Assembly (NCBI GenBank): GCA_020161215.1
Contig: JAIUOM010000018.1
Location: forward strand, 1-46,046
Reading direction: 5' to 3'
From: Pseudomonadota bacterium
GTDB taxonomy: Bacteria > Pseudomonadota > Gammaproteobacteria > Burkholderiales > Burkholderiaceae_C
DNA length: 46,046 nt
Program-made: the position numbers and the translations under genes
Part shown: positions 8,601-17,429 of the stretch, one piece after another
Numbering within the stretch: position 1 is the first letter of the stretch
Layout of the letters: every line of letters starts with the position of its first letter
The notes under the pieces: model-generated
The model's database searches: none
The model's input: only the letters and a program-made list of their open reading frames with translations
What the model was told of the DNA's origin: nothing

Positions 8601-8872
8601 CCATCCACCAGGCGGCGCTGCTGCGCTTTCGCCCCATTCTGATGACCACGCTGGCGGCGCTGGCCGCGGCGATTCCGCTGATGCTGGCGTATGGCGACGG
8701 GGCCGAGCTGCGGCGGCCGCTGGGTCTGGCGATTTTTGGCGGCCTGGTGCTGAGCCAGTTGCTGACCTTGTTCACCACGCCGGTGATCTACCTGTGGTTT
8801 GACAGGTTGGGGCGCAGGTTTGGGGAGCAGGGGCCGGTGGCGGGTGTTTCAGAGGTGGAGCATGCACGCTGA
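5681..8872 (+). CDS. mdtB: RND multidrug efflux pump subunit, MdtB-like
   Basis: The 1063-residue inner-membrane pump exports drugs or bile-salt-like compounds using the proton gradient, acting with the MdtC-like partner. It shows the RND layout: TM1 ([18 protein letters not shown]), the porter domain, then TM2-TM6 with ATGFVVDDAIVMIENISRH, where the two Asp residues belong to the proton relay. A second half follows, with GLVLLIGIVKKNAIMMIDFAIEAE and LRFRPILMTTLAAL. GAGAGG precedes the ATG at 5681. Residues about 276-300 (IKNDSAPRN...KTSENN) have no place in the E. coli MdtB sequence as I recall it and are encoded by an inserted mini-element. The pump may still fold, since the site is a loop before TM2. 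Confidence 0.92.
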   Translation: MNLSRLFIQRPVATALFMLAIVLAGLLGLRMLPIAALPQVDYPTIQVQTLYPGASPDVMSRTVTAPLERQFGQMSGLERMGSVSGAGVSVVTLQFALNLGMDTAEQEVQAAINAATPLLPADLPAPPIYAKVNPADAPVLQLAITSNSLPLNEVQNMVNTRLALKISQISGVGLVTLAGGQRPAVRVQSNADALGAMGLGLDAVSSAISAGNVSSAKGSFDGPKRQYTINANDQLLTAEQYRELVVGYQNGAPIRLKDVARVVQGAENDRLGAWTGIKNDSAPRNVGADMSPKTSENNAQPALNPAIIVSVQRQPGANVIQTVDAIQRELPRLGASLPQSVRMEVLSDRTLGIRSSVEHVQMELLLAVVMVVLVIFFFLHSLRATLIASIAVPISLIGTVAAMYLLGYSLNNLSLMALTIATGFVVDDAIVMIENISRHREMGKPPFKAAMEGAGEIGFTIISLTVSLIAVLIPLLFMQEVIGRLFREFAVTLAITILISALVSLTLVPMMSARWLEPLSEVHSRLGRWVQARLDGLVAQYDRGLQWVLARQTFTLLVALATLVLTVLLYWAIPKSLFPTQSTGQLQGRVQAASDVSFERMAALQQAAARTVLADAAVQSVSAVVGVDANNNSMLSAGKLTVNLRPRGMFDESEAAIMQRLRDAVAHHVAGVQLYLQPTQDLTVDSASGPTEFRFDIEGVDTTLVNDWAQRLVKRLQQVPEVRNPTTDAGATGLAAMVKIDRDTAARLGVTASSLDNTLYNAFGQRIVSTIFTETNHYRVILEAQRDEAATLHTLRDLQVKTSGGGTTPLSSFAEVVEEPAPLQVLRVGQYPAATVGFDTAPGVSLGAAVQAVLDAARAEGLPDTLSLRMTGAAGAYEKSLANQLWLMLAAVVCVYIVLGVLYESYVHPLTILSTLPSAGIGALLALMVTGHALDVVGIIGLVLLIGIVKKNAIMMIDFAIEAERGQGKSPQEAIHQAALLRFRPILMTTLAALAAAIPLMLAYGDGAELRRPLGLAIFGGLVLSQLLTLFTTPVIYLWFDRLGRRFGEQGPVAGVSEVEHAR
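6507..6572 (+). repeat. Mini-element absorbed in frame into the mdtB-like gene
   Basis: This block of about 66 bp contains TATCAAAAATGATAGC, GGCGCCGACATGTCGCCC and AAAACATCTGAAAATAA. It is poorer in G+C than the flanking coding sequence and interrupts the conserved run between LGAW and PAIIVSVQRQPGAN. It shares the TAGC, CGCCGACAT and CCCAAAA blocks with the elements at 12980-13041 and, inverted, 2955-3012. The reading frame is kept, adding roughly 25 residues. Confidence 0.7.
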
Positions 8873-8874
8873 GG

Positions 8875-9698
8875 GGGCTCTGGGCCGCTGGGGCCTTTTG
8901 CATTCGCCGTTCGGGCTGAGCTTGTCGAAGCCTTGGGTTGTTGGTGTTGGTGTTGTGTTGGATGCGCCTGCTGGCCGGGATGTGCGCCCGGCGGCGCACC
9001 TACTTTCTTTTGCGTCGCCAAAAGAAAGTAGGCAAAGAAAAGGCGACCCTGCTGTCAGCGACCCTGCGCTTCGCTGCGGGCAACCTGCGGTGCTCGCGGG
9101 CGGGGTGCGCCGCAGAACTCACTGCGCGCTTGCAGCGCTACGTTCAAACAGCTGCGGCGAGTCAGATCACGCAGCGTGCGCGTCCTGCGGCGCACCCGCT
9201 CACCCCGCCCACTGCGCGCCTCGGCGCAGACAGAAGGGTGTGGGGGAACGCACGGGTCATCGCTGCGCTCGGCCTTGGGCTGAAACCCGGATTTCGAGGC
9301 CGAGCGCAGCGATGGCCCGTGTTGTTCCCGAGATCCCCTCTGGCCGTGCCGAGAAGCGCAAGGGCTGGGGCGGGCCTGGGCAGCGCAGCATGCCCAGGCT
9401 TTGTGGACTGACTCGCTGCGGTTGTTTGAGCGAAGCGCCGCAGGCGCGCAGCGAGTTCCGCAGCGCCGCCCCAGGCCTGAGCATCGCAGGCTGCCCCGGA
9501 GCGCAGCGCAGGGGACACGGCCAGTGGGGTCGCCTTTCTTTGGTTCCTTTCTTTGGCGAAGCAAAGAAAGGGACTGCGCCGCCGGGCGCACTTCCCGGCA
9601 TACCGCGCCACCTTGAGCGCGAACCGGTCTATTGGGACAGGGCTTCGACAAGCTCAACCCGAACGGTGGTGAGCTCGGCTCGAACGGTTCGTCGGGCA
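8875..9698. repeat. Intergenic repeat region with a 760-bp imperfect palindrome
   Basis: The 870-bp gap between the two pump genes holds no supportable gene. It starts with the dispersed repeat also seen at 314-443. From 8907 to 9666 it reads as one imperfect palindrome centred on 9286/9287. The outermost 26-bp arms (8907-8932 and 9641-9666) differ at one base. The main arms at 8982-9165 and 9408-9591 are equal in length (184 bp). The centre is a near-perfect hairpin (9252-9274 with 9298-9320). Frames stay open here only because of base composition and the mirrored sequence. Confidence 0.8.
9252..9320. repeat. Central hairpin of the large palindrome
   Basis: CATCGCTGCGCTCGGCC (9258-9274) pairs perfectly with 9298-9314. 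After one mismatch the stem extends by ACGGG/CCCGT to 9252 and 9320, leaving a 23-nt loop. As RNA this would be a very stable stem between the two pump genes. It has no T-tract, so it is not a classic terminator. It could stabilise or process the polycistronic message, or simply be the core of the repeat. Confidence 0.75.
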
Positions 9699-9742
9699 GG
9701 GCAGCGCGCGGCGCACCCAACAAGCCCAGCGAGAGGTGGCGC

Positions 9743-12700
9743 ATGAACCTCTCACGCCCCTTCATCCAACGCCCCATCGCCACCGTCCTGCTCACGCTCG
9801 GCCTGGCGCTGTCGGGCATTGCCGCCTACCTGCTGCTGCCCGTGGCGCGGCTGCCTTCGGTCGACTTTCCGGTCATCTTTGTCAGTGCCAACCTGGCCGG
9901 GGCCAGCCCGGCCGATATGGCGCGCACCGTGGCCACGCCGCTGGAGCGCACGCTGGGCGTCATCTCGGGCGTCAACGAGATGAGCTCCAACAGCCGCACC
10001 GGCTCGTCGCGCGTGGTGCTGCAGTTCGACATCGATCGCAACATCGACAGCGCCGCGCGCGACGTGCAGGCCGCCATCAACGCGGCGCGGGTGGACTTGC
10101 CGGCCGATCTGCGCACCAACCCCACCTACCGCAAGGCCAACCCGGCGGCGCAGCCGTTCATGATCCTGGCGCTCACGTCCACGTCGCGCACGCCGGGGCA
10201 GATTTACGACGCCGTGAGCAACATCGTCAGCCAGCGGCTGCTGCAGGTCGAGGGCGTGGGCGATGTCACCCTGGGCGGCGGCTCGCTGCCGGCGGTGCGG
10301 GTGGCGCTGAACCCGTTTGCGCTGAACGACCTGGGCATCAGTGGCGACGACGTGCGCGCGGCGCTGCAGGCCAACAACGCCAACCGGCCCAAGGGCACGC
10401 TGGAGGTGGGCAGCGTCGCCGACGGCCGCGCGCTGCAGGTGCTGACGCCGCCGCCGGGGCTGCGCGCGGCGGACTACCGCAACCTGATCATCGGTATGCG
10501 GGGCCAGCAGGCCGTGCGCCTCAAGGACGTGGCCGAGGTGAGCGACGGCGTGCAGGACTCGCGCACGCGCGGCATGTTCAACGGCCAGCCGGCCATCGTG
10601 GTCAACATCACCCAGCAGCCGGGCGCCAACCTGATCAAGACCGCCAACGCCATCGACGCGCTGCTGCCGCAGATGCGCGCCCAGCTGCCGCAGGACATTG
10701 CGCTGGAAAAAGCCATTGACCGCACCGGATCGGTGCGCAGCTCGGTGCTGGAGGTGGAGATCACGCTGGTGATCGCCGTGCTGCTGGTGGTGCTGGTGGT
10801 GGGCCTGTTCCTGCGCAGCTTGCGCGCGGCGGTGATCCCGGCGGTGGCCACGGTGGTGTCGCTGCTGGGCACGTTTGCGGCCATGTACGCGCTGGGCTAC
10901 TCGATCAACAACCTGACCTTGATGGCGCTGACGGTGGCCACCGGCTTTGTGGTGGACGACGCCATCGTGGTGCTGGAGAACATCTCGCGCCACCTGGAGG
11001 CGGGCGAGTCGCGCTTTCAGGCCGCGTTGCGCGGCGCGCGCGAGGTGGGCTTCACGGTGCTGACCATCAGCATCTCGCTGGTGGCGGTGTTCATCCCGCT
11101 GCTGTTCATGGGCGGGGCGGTGGGGCGCATGTTCCAGGAGTTCGCGATGACGCTGTCGATCGCGGTGATGATCTCGCTGGTGGTCTCGCTCACCACCACG
11201 CCCATGCTGTGCGCGCGCCTGCTGCGCTCAGGGGACGGGGAGGCGCCGCGCCAGTCCGCCGCCGGCTGGCTGCGCACGCGCCTGCGGGCCATCGCCCAGG
11301 GCTGGCAGCAGCGTCTGCAGGGCGGCTACCTGGCGGCGCTGGACTGGGCGCTGGCCTGGCCCTGGCTGGTGGTGGCGGTGCTGGGGGTGGTGATCGGGCT
11401 GAACGTGTACCTGTTCTCGGCCATCACCAAGGGCTTTTTCCCCGACCAGGACAACGGCCAGCTGATTGCCGGCATCCGCACCGACCAGAGCATCTCGTCC
11501 AGCGCCCTGGCCGACAAGCTGGACCGGGCGATGGAGATCGTCCGCGCCGACCCGGCCATCGCCACGGTGGTGGGCTTTTCGGGCGGGGGGCCGGCGGGCG
11601 GCGGCTTCATGGCGGCGGCGCTCAAACCTCCGGCCGAGCGGCCGGGCGTGAAGACGCGCGACGTGGTCAACCGGCTGCGCCCGCAGCTCTCGGGCATCAC
11701 CGGCATGCGGGTCTTTCTGAACCCGGTGCAGGAGCTGCGCATGGGCGGGCGCAGCAGCAACAGCACCTACCAGTACACGCTGAAGGGCGACAACGCAGCC
11801 GAGCTGCGCAACTGGGTGCTCAAGCTCTCGGCCGCCATGAAGCGCGATGCGCGCCTGACCGATGTGGACGACGACGAAAGCGACAACGGCGTGGAGACCT
11901 TTGTGCAGGTCGACCGCGACCGCGCCGCGCGCCTGGGCGTGACCATGAGCGCGCTGGACGCCTCGCTGTACAACGCCTTTGGCCAGCGCCAGGTGGCCAC
12001 CATGTACAGCGATCTGAACCAGTACGCCGTGGTGATGGAATGGGCGCCGCGCTACGCCGAGGCGCCCGTGGCGCTGCGGGATGTGTACGTGCCGTCGCGC
12101 GCGACCGGGACGACAAGCACCACCGGCACCACCGCCCTGGCCAACCCGGCGCTGCGCAACAGCTCCAGCGGACAGCCGATCTCCACCGCGCCGACCAACA
12201 TGGTGCCGCTGACGGCGCTGGCGCGTTTCTCCGACCGGGCGGTGCCCACCGCGGTCTCGCACGACGGCGGCGAGCTGTCGAGCACGCTGTCGTTCAACCT
12301 GGCCGAGGGTGCATCATTGGAGCAGGGGCGCGAGGCGGTGCTGGACGCGGTGGACGCCATTGGCATGCCCAACAGCGTGCGCGGCGAGTTCTCGGGCGCG
12401 GCGGGCGAGGCGCAAAAGCAGCAGTCGCAGCAGGCGCTGCTGATCGTGGCCGCCATCGTGGTCATCTACCTGGTGCTGGGCATCCTGTACGAAAGCCTGA
12501 TCCACCCGTTGACGGTGCTCACCACGCTGCCCAGCGCCGGCTTTGGCGCCGTGCTGACCTTGCTGGCGCTGCGCATGGAGTTCTCCGTCATGGCGCTGAT
12601 TGGCGTGTTTCTGCTGATCGGCATCGTCAAGAAGAACGCCATTTTGATCATCGACTTTGCGCTCGACGCCGAGCGCGCCCGGGGCCTGACGGCCACGCAG

Positions 12701-12961
12701 GCCGTGCGCGAAGCCTGCCTGCTGCGTTTTCGCCCCATCATGATGACCACCATCGCCGCCATGCTGGGCGCGCTGCCGCTCGCCATCGGCTTTGGTCAGG
12801 GCTCCGAGCTGCGCGTGCCCCTGGGCGTGACCATCATCGGCGGCCTGATTGCCAGCCAGCTGCTGACCTTGCTGACCACGCCCGTGGTCTACGTGCTGCT
12901 CGACAAACTGCGCCGCCGGCGTGTCAACGAATCGCAATTGGCGCGTGCCACCGCCGCCTGA
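9743..12961 (+). CDS. mdtC: RND multidrug efflux pump subunit, MdtC-like
   Basis: The 1072-residue product is a second RND pump paralogous to the preceding one (MNLSRPFIQRPIATVLLTLGLALSG against [19 protein letters not shown]). Paired heterologous RND subunits are the hallmark of MdtBC systems. The TM4 signature ATGFVVDDAIVVLENISRH carries the proton-relay aspartates. The second half has GVFLLIGIVKKNAILIIDFALDAERARG. A Ser/Thr-rich loop (TGTTSTTGTTALANP...) sits in the C-terminal porter half and looks lineage-specific. GAGAGG lies 11 nt before the ATG at 9743. Unlike the other three operon members, I see no mini-element inside it. Confidence 0.92.
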   Translation: MNLSRPFIQRPIATVLLTLGLALSGIAAYLLLPVARLPSVDFPVIFVSANLAGASPADMARTVATPLERTLGVISGVNEMSSNSRTGSSRVVLQFDIDRNIDSAARDVQAAINAARVDLPADLRTNPTYRKANPAAQPFMILALTSTSRTPGQIYDAVSNIVSQRLLQVEGVGDVTLGGGSLPAVRVALNPFALNDLGISGDDVRAALQANNANRPKGTLEVGSVADGRALQVLTPPPGLRAADYRNLIIGMRGQQAVRLKDVAEVSDGVQDSRTRGMFNGQPAIVVNITQQPGANLIKTANAIDALLPQMRAQLPQDIALEKAIDRTGSVRSSVLEVEITLVIAVLLVVLVVGLFLRSLRAAVIPAVATVVSLLGTFAAMYALGYSINNLTLMALTVATGFVVDDAIVVLENISRHLEAGESRFQAALRGAREVGFTVLTISISLVAVFIPLLFMGGAVGRMFQEFAMTLSIAVMISLVVSLTTTPMLCARLLRSGDGEAPRQSAAGWLRTRLRAIAQGWQQRLQGGYLAALDWALAWPWLVVAVLGVVIGLNVYLFSAITKGFFPDQDNGQLIAGIRTDQSISSSALADKLDRAMEIVRADPAIATVVGFSGGGPAGGGFMAAALKPPAERPGVKTRDVVNRLRPQLSGITGMRVFLNPVQELRMGGRSSNSTYQYTLKGDNAAELRNWVLKLSAAMKRDARLTDVDDDESDNGVETFVQVDRDRAARLGVTMSALDASLYNAFGQRQVATMYSDLNQYAVVMEWAPRYAEAPVALRDVYVPSRATGTTSTTGTTALANPALRNSSSGQPISTAPTNMVPLTALARFSDRAVPTAVSHDGGELSSTLSFNLAEGASLEQGREAVLDAVDAIGMPNSVRGEFSGAAGEAQKQQSQQALLIVAAIVVIYLVLGILYESLIHPLTVLTTLPSAGFGAVLTLLALRMEFSVMALIGVFLLIGIVKKNAILIIDFALDAERARGLTATQAVREACLLRFRPIMMTTIAAMLGALPLAIGFGQGSELRVPLGVTIIGGLIASQLLTLLTTPVVYVLLDKLRRRRVNESQLARATAA

Positions 12962-12969
12962 TCCCGTGT

Positions 12970-14502
12970 ATGGAATACTCACAAATTAATAGCTGCTCAG
13001 GGATATCCGGCGCCGACCACCTGGGTTTTTGGCCCAAAATCGCCACGCTGGCCATGGTCTGCGCGCTGTCCGCCTGCTCGCTGGCGCCCAAGACCGCCAT
13101 GGCGCCGATGCAGTTGCCCGCGGCCTGGAAGAACGCCGCCCCGGCCCCGGGTTGGGTGAGCGCCGACGCGGCGCGGGCCTGGTCGCAGGGCCAGTGGTGG
13201 CTGCTGTTCGACGACCCGCTGCTGCCCGAGTTGATGGCGCGCGTCGAACGCCAGAACCAGAACCTGAAACTGGCCGCCGCCAACGTGGCCCAGGCCCAGG
13301 CCCTGCTGCGCCAGCAACAGGCCGCGCTGTGGCCGCAGCTGGGCGGCCAGTTGGGCCAGCAACGCAGCGGGGGGGACGGGCGCGCCACCACCGGCTCGGC
13401 CAGCGTCAACCTGAACGCCAGTTGGGCGCCGGATCTGTGGGGCCGGGTCGGCGACGCGGTGAACGCGCAGTCGGCCAATGTGCAGCTGAGCCAGGCCGAT
13501 CTGGCCGGCGCGCGCCTGAGCGCCCAGGCCAGTCTGGCCACGGCCTACCTGGCGCTGCGCGAGACCGACGCCGAACTGGCGCTGATGGACGAGATCATCA
13601 CCGGCTACCAGCGCAGCGCCCGCATCACGCAGAACCGCTACGACGTGGGCGTGGCGCCGCGCACCGACACCCTGCAGGCCGAGTCCACGCTGCGCAACGC
13701 CCAGGCCACGCGCGAGTCGCTGGCGCGCAACCGCGCCGACTACGCGCACGCCATCGCCCTGCTGGTGGGCGAGGCCCCGGCGGCCTTGAGCCTGCCGGTG
13801 GCGTCCTGGGTCAACGCCGTGCCGGCGGTGCCCGCCGAGCTGCCCGCGCCGCTGTTGCTGCGCCGCCCCGACGTGGCCGGCGCCGAGCGCGCGGTGGCGG
13901 CGGCCAACGCGCAGATTGGCGTGGCGCGCGCCGGCTACTTTCCCAGCGTGTCGCTCAGCGCCAGCTTGGGCGGCGGTGGCGCCACCCTGGCCGACGTGGC
14001 CTCGGCCCCGGCGCTGCTGTGGTCGCTGGGGCTGTCGGTGGCGCAGACCGTGTTCGACGCGGGTGCCACCAGCGCGCGGGTCGAGCAACAGATGGCCGCG
14101 CGCGACGCCGCGGTGGCGCGCTACCGCCAGGCCGCGCTGACGGCGATGAAAGAGGTGGAAGACCAACTCAATGCCCTGGCCCGGCTGGCCGAGCAGAGCG
14201 AGCACGTGCGCGCCGCCGCCCAGGCCGCCGAACGCATCGAGCAGCAGCAGATGAACCGCTACCAGGCGGGCTTCAGTTCGTACACCGATGTCGTCACCGC
14301 CCAGGCCAGCGCCTTGGGCGCGCGGCGCAGTCTGCTGCAGCTGCAAGTGCGGCGCCAGCAAGCGGCAGTCGGCCTGATCCAGGCGCTGGGCGGTGGCTGG
14401 CAGGTGCCGTGGGGGGAGGGCGCGTCGGTCGGCACACCGGTGGGTGCGGCTGGCCGCGTGCCCGTCAGCGCCCAGGCGCTGGCTGCGGCGCCTGCGCGGT
14501 GA
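12970..14502 (+). CDS. Outer-membrane efflux channel lipoprotein, NodT/OprM family
   Basis: The 510-residue product forms the outer-membrane duct for the preceding RND complex. It has a lipobox (LSAC, Cys at about residue 36) after a short hydrophobic stretch, the WWLLFDDPLLPELMARVERQN start of the first outer-membrane-efflux repeat, and a second repeat with RRPDVAGAERAVAAANAQIGVARAGYFPS. The gene starts nine bases after the mdtC-like stop. The codons for about residues 4-24 come from a mini-element (12980-13041), so the original signal-peptide start has been rewritten. A later ATG at 13054 would leave too short a signal. The 3' end overlaps the convergent binding-protein gene by 38 nt. Confidence 0.88.
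   Translation: MEYSQINSCSGISGADHLGFWPKIATLAMVCALSACSLAPKTAMAPMQLPAAWKNAAPAPGWVSADAARAWSQGQWWLLFDDPLLPELMARVERQNQNLKLAAANVAQAQALLRQQQAALWPQLGGQLGQQRSGGDGRATTGSASVNLNASWAPDLWGRVGDAVNAQSANVQLSQADLAGARLSAQASLATAYLALRETDAELALMDEIITGYQRSARITQNRYDVGVAPRTDTLQAESTLRNAQATRESLARNRADYAHAIALLVGEAPAALSLPVASWVNAVPAVPAELPAPLLLRRPDVAGAERAVAAANAQIGVARAGYFPSVSLSASLGGGGATLADVASAPALLWSLGLSVAQTVFDAGATSARVEQQMAARDAAVARYRQAALTAMKEVEDQLNALARLAEQSEHVRAAAQAAERIEQQQMNRYQAGFSSYTDVVTAQASALGARRSLLQLQVRRQQAAVGLIQALGGGWQVPWGEGASVGTPVGAAGRVPVSAQALAAAPAR
12980..13041 (+). repeat. Mini-element forming the 5' end of the channel gene
   Basis: This block of about 62 bp contains CAAATTAATAGCTGCTCAGG, GGCGCCGACC, a run of five T and GGCCCAAAAT. 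It matches the order of blocks in 6507-6572 and in the 450-665 direct repeats (ATAGCAGCTCAGG). It begins ten bases after the proposed start codon and runs to just before the lipoprotein hydrophobic core. It has replaced the N-terminal region of the signal peptide. Confidence 0.65.
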
Positions 14503-15739
14503 GCTTGCGCTGCACGCTGTAGTTGCGCTTGGCGTCTTCGGGGTAGGCGAAGGTGACCACGCCATTGCGGACGGTGCCCAGGTACAGCATGTTCTCGGTC
14601 ATGGCGTCGTGGTCGCTGCTTGAAAAGGCGTTCTTGTAGGTGGCCACCACCCCGTAATAGGGGCGGTCGTTGGTTTCCAGGGCGCGCTTGAGCGCCGCGC
14701 CGTCAAAGCCCGGCTGCTTGATCGTGAGCATGGCGTAGGTCAGCAGGTACAGCGCGTCGTAGGCCTGGGCGGCGGCGATGGGGACCGGAATCTGATCGGT
14801 CTTGTGGTGGCGGCGGTAGTTGGACAGAAAGCTGGAGCGGCGCTCGTTGGTCGGCTCGGCGACGAAGGTCATGGCCATCAGCGTGCCCTCGGCCGCGCTC
14901 TTGGCGCTTTGGATGTAGCTTGGGAAGGTCAGGCCCCAGGGGCCGATTTGCGACACTTTCCAGCCCAACGCCTCGCGGGCGCGGCCGATCACGGCGTTCT
15001 CTGGCCCCACGGCGAGGGTGAACAAGGCCTGGGCGCCGGCGTCGCGGGCTTGCCTGACGGCGTCGGTCATGTCCTTGACGCCGATGTCGAAGCGGCCGAC
15101 GTAGACCGGCTTGAGCTTGTGCGCCTCCATCGCCCGGGTCAGGTCCTTCAGACCCGCCTCGCCGTAACCGGTGTTGTCGGCCAGCACCGCGATCCTGGTC
15201 CAGCCCCGGTGCACGGCCTCGTTGACCACGAAGGGCACCTGCAGGCTGTCGCGGGCCGAGGTGCGGAAGATGTAGCTCTGCGCCGCCGGGTAGGTGGTGG
15301 TGATCGGCGTGCCGGTGGCGCAAGGTACGATCAACGGCACCCGGGCCTTTTGGTACAGGTCCATCGACTTCAGCGCGTTGCCGGTGTTGCAAAAGCCGAT
15401 GGCGGCGATCACGCCTTCGTCGATCAGCTGCTCGGACATGCGCCTGGCGCGCTCGGGGTCGCCTTGGTCGTCGCGCACCACCAGTTCAATCTGCCGGCCG
15501 ACGTAGCCGCCCAGCGCATTGATTTCGGCCAGCGCCAGCTCCACGCCGTTGCGCATCGAGTTGCCGAAATCGGCCGAGCCACCGGTGAAGGGGCCGATCA
15601 GCCCAATCCGGACCGTGGTGGTCGAGGTGGACGCCGTGGCCAGCGGCGTGACGCCGAGCGCCAGCGTCGCGCCGAGCGCAAGCGCCATCCGGGAGAGGTG
15701 ATGGGCCCACGAGGGCCGGCGGCGCGACGAATTTTCCAT
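14465..15739 (-). CDS. Branched-chain-amino-acid-type ABC substrate-binding protein
   Basis: The 424-residue product has a signal peptide (about residues 1-37, MALALGATLALGVTPLATAS). It then shows the Peripla_BP_6 layout: VRIGLIGPFTGGSADFG at the mature start, EINALGGYVGRQIELVVRDDQGDPERA, and the TTYPAAQSYIFRTSARDS and RIAVLADNTGYGEAGLKDL blocks. Family members bind Leu/Ile/Val, aromatic acids or other small ligands and feed LivHMGF-type permeases. No permease gene is nearby. It lies 177 nt downstream of the tctCBA genes on the same strand, so it may be co-transcribed with them or act alone. Its end overlaps the convergent efflux channel gene. Confidence 0.85.
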   Translation of the reverse strand: MENSSRRRPSWAHHLSRMALALGATLALGVTPLATASTSTTTVRIGLIGPFTGGSADFGNSMRNGVELALAEINALGGYVGRQIELVVRDDQGDPERARRMSEQLIDEGVIAAIGFCNTGNALKSMDLYQKARVPLIVPCATGTPITTTYPAAQSYIFRTSARDSLQVPFVVNEAVHRGWTRIAVLADNTGYGEAGLKDLTRAMEAHKLKPVYVGRFDIGVKDMTDAVRQARDAGAQALFTLAVGPENAVIGRAREALGWKVSQIGPWGLTFPSYIQSAKSAAEGTLMAMTFVAEPTNERRSSFLSNYRRHHKTDQIPVPIAAAQAYDALYLLTYAMLTIKQPGFDGAALKRALETNDRPYYGVVATYKNAFSSSDHDAMTENMLYLGTVRNGVVTFAYPEDAKRNYSVQRKLTAQAPQPAPGR

Positions 15740-15916
15740 GGCGTACCTGGTTGGGGGCGGGTTGGACCGGACGCGATGGTAGGTGGGCGAACGCCGGCGC
15801 GCGCCCAGGGAAAACCCGGGATGAGATCAAACCCTGGCGGCACGCCGGAGCTGGGGTCGGGGGGCCCCCTCCTGGGACAGCGGCGCGATTAAGCCCTCGC
15901 GCCGTGTCCAGGGGCT

Positions 15917-17413
15917 TCAGGCTTGCGCGGCGGCCCGGCGCTTCATCAAGCGGGGCAGCACCAGCACGGCGGCGATCACGAGGATCAGGAAGATGGACAC
16001 GGGCCGGTCGACAAACACCGTCCACTTGCCTTCGCCGATCGACATGGCGTTGCGCAGTTGCGCCTCGGCCAGGGGGCCCAGGATCATGCCGACCACCACC
16101 GGCGCGGTGGGGAAGTCGAAGCGCCGCATCACCACGCCGATGGCGCCGATGACGTAGAGCAGGAACAGGTCGAACGTGCTTTGCCGCATGCCGTAGGCGC
16201 CCACGGTGGCGAAGATCAGGATGCCGGCGTACAGCTGCGGCTTGGGGATTTTCAGCAGCTTGACCCACAGGCCGACCATGGGCAGGTTCAGCACCAGCAG
16301 CATCACGTTGCCGATGTACAGCGACGCGATCAGCGCCCACACCAGCGCGGCCGAGGTGGCGAACAGTTGCGGCCCGGGCTGGATGCCGTAGTTCTGGAAC
16401 GCGCCCAGCAGGATGGCCGTGGTGTTGCTGGTGGGAATGCCCAGCGTCAGCAGCGGGATCAGCGCCGTGGTCACCGTCGCGTTGTTGGCCGCTTCGGGGC
16501 CGGCCACGCCCTCGATGGCGCCGGTGGTGCCGAACTCGGCCTGGTCTTCGCCCTTGGCCAGTTTTTTCTCGGTGGCGTAGCTGAGGAAGGTGGGGATCTC
16601 GGTGCCGCCGGCCGGGATGCAGCCAAAGGGCGAGCCGATGGCGGCCCCGCGCAGCCAGGCCGGTACGCTGCGGCGCCAGTCGCGCGCGCTCATGTGCACG
16701 CGGGTGAGGGTGTTCTGCGTCTCGACGATCTTGCCTTCGAACAGCACCGCGTGCAGCACCTCGGCCACGGCGAACAGGCCGACAGCCACCAGCACGATCT
16801 CGATACCGTCCAGAAATTCGGCCTTGCCGCCGGTGTAGCGCGGCTGGCCGCTGATCTGGTCCATGCCGATCAGGCCCACCGCCAGGCCGATGAACAAGGC
16901 CGTGAGGCCGCGCACCGTGCTTTTGCCCAGCACCGCGCTGACGGTGGTGAAGGCCAGCACCATCAGCAAAAAATACTCCGGCGGGCCCAGCTTGACGGCG
17001 TAATCGGCCACCACCGGCGCGAACAAGGTGACCACCACGGTGGCGATGCTGCCGGCCACGAAGGAGCCGATGGCCGCCGTGGCCAGCGCGGCGCCGGCGC
17101 GGCCGTTCTTGGCCATCTTGTTGCCTTCCATCGCGGTGACCATGCTGGCGGTTTCGCCGGGCGTGTTCAGCAGGATGGAGGTGGTCGAGCCGCCGTACAT
17201 GGCGCCGTAGTAGATGCCGGCAAAGAAGATCATCGAGGCGGTGATGTCGACCTTGGCGGTGATGGGCAGCAGCATGGCCACGGTGGTGGCCGGGCCGATG
17301 CCGGGCAGCACGCCGACGGCGGTGCCCAGGGCGCAGCCGAACAGCGCCCACAGGAGGTTGCTTAAAGTGAGGGCGGTCGAAAAACCCTGCATCAGGAGGC
17401 TGACGGTATCCAT
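15917..17413 (-). CDS. tctA: Tripartite tricarboxylate transporter large permease, TctA family
   Basis: The 498-residue, highly hydrophobic inner-membrane protein carries the TctA hallmarks: [19 protein letters not shown] near residue 37, [20 protein letters not shown], and [33 protein letters not shown]. With TctB and a TctC binding protein it drives ion-coupled uptake of citrate or other carboxylates. The ATG at 17413 follows the tctB-like stop by 16 nt, so the two are one operon. The substrate in this organism is unknown, since TctC paralogues vary widely in ligand. Confidence 0.93.
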   Translation of the reverse strand: MDTVSLLMQGFSTALTLSNLLWALFGCALGTAVGVLPGIGPATTVAMLLPITAKVDITASMIFFAGIYYGAMYGGSTTSILLNTPGETASMVTAMEGNKMAKNGRAGAALATAAIGSFVAGSIATVVVTLFAPVVADYAVKLGPPEYFLLMVLAFTTVSAVLGKSTVRGLTALFIGLAVGLIGMDQISGQPRYTGGKAEFLDGIEIVLVAVGLFAVAEVLHAVLFEGKIVETQNTLTRVHMSARDWRRSVPAWLRGAAIGSPFGCIPAGGTEIPTFLSYATEKKLAKGEDQAEFGTTGAIEGVAGPEAANNATVTTALIPLLTLGIPTSNTTAILLGAFQNYGIQPGPQLFATSAALVWALIASLYIGNVMLLVLNLPMVGLWVKLLKIPKPQLYAGILIFATVGAYGMRQSTFDLFLLYVIGAIGVVMRRFDFPTAPVVVGMILGPLAEAQLRNAMSIGEGKWTVFVDRPVSIFLILVIAAVLVLPRLMKRRAAAQA

Positions 17414-17429
17414 GGCGCGCCTTTCTGTT

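Noticed and set aside
8799-9819. Several overlapping open frames on both strands between the two pump genes
   Set aside because: They lie on the palindromic repeat, so the two strands read nearly the same text. No domain, signal peptide or ribosome site supports them.
11209-12969. Upstream extension of the channel-protein frame through the mdtC-like gene
   Set aside because: The frame is open but reads an out-of-frame version of mdtC, rich in Ala, Gly and Arg. The lipoprotein signal begins only after 12970.
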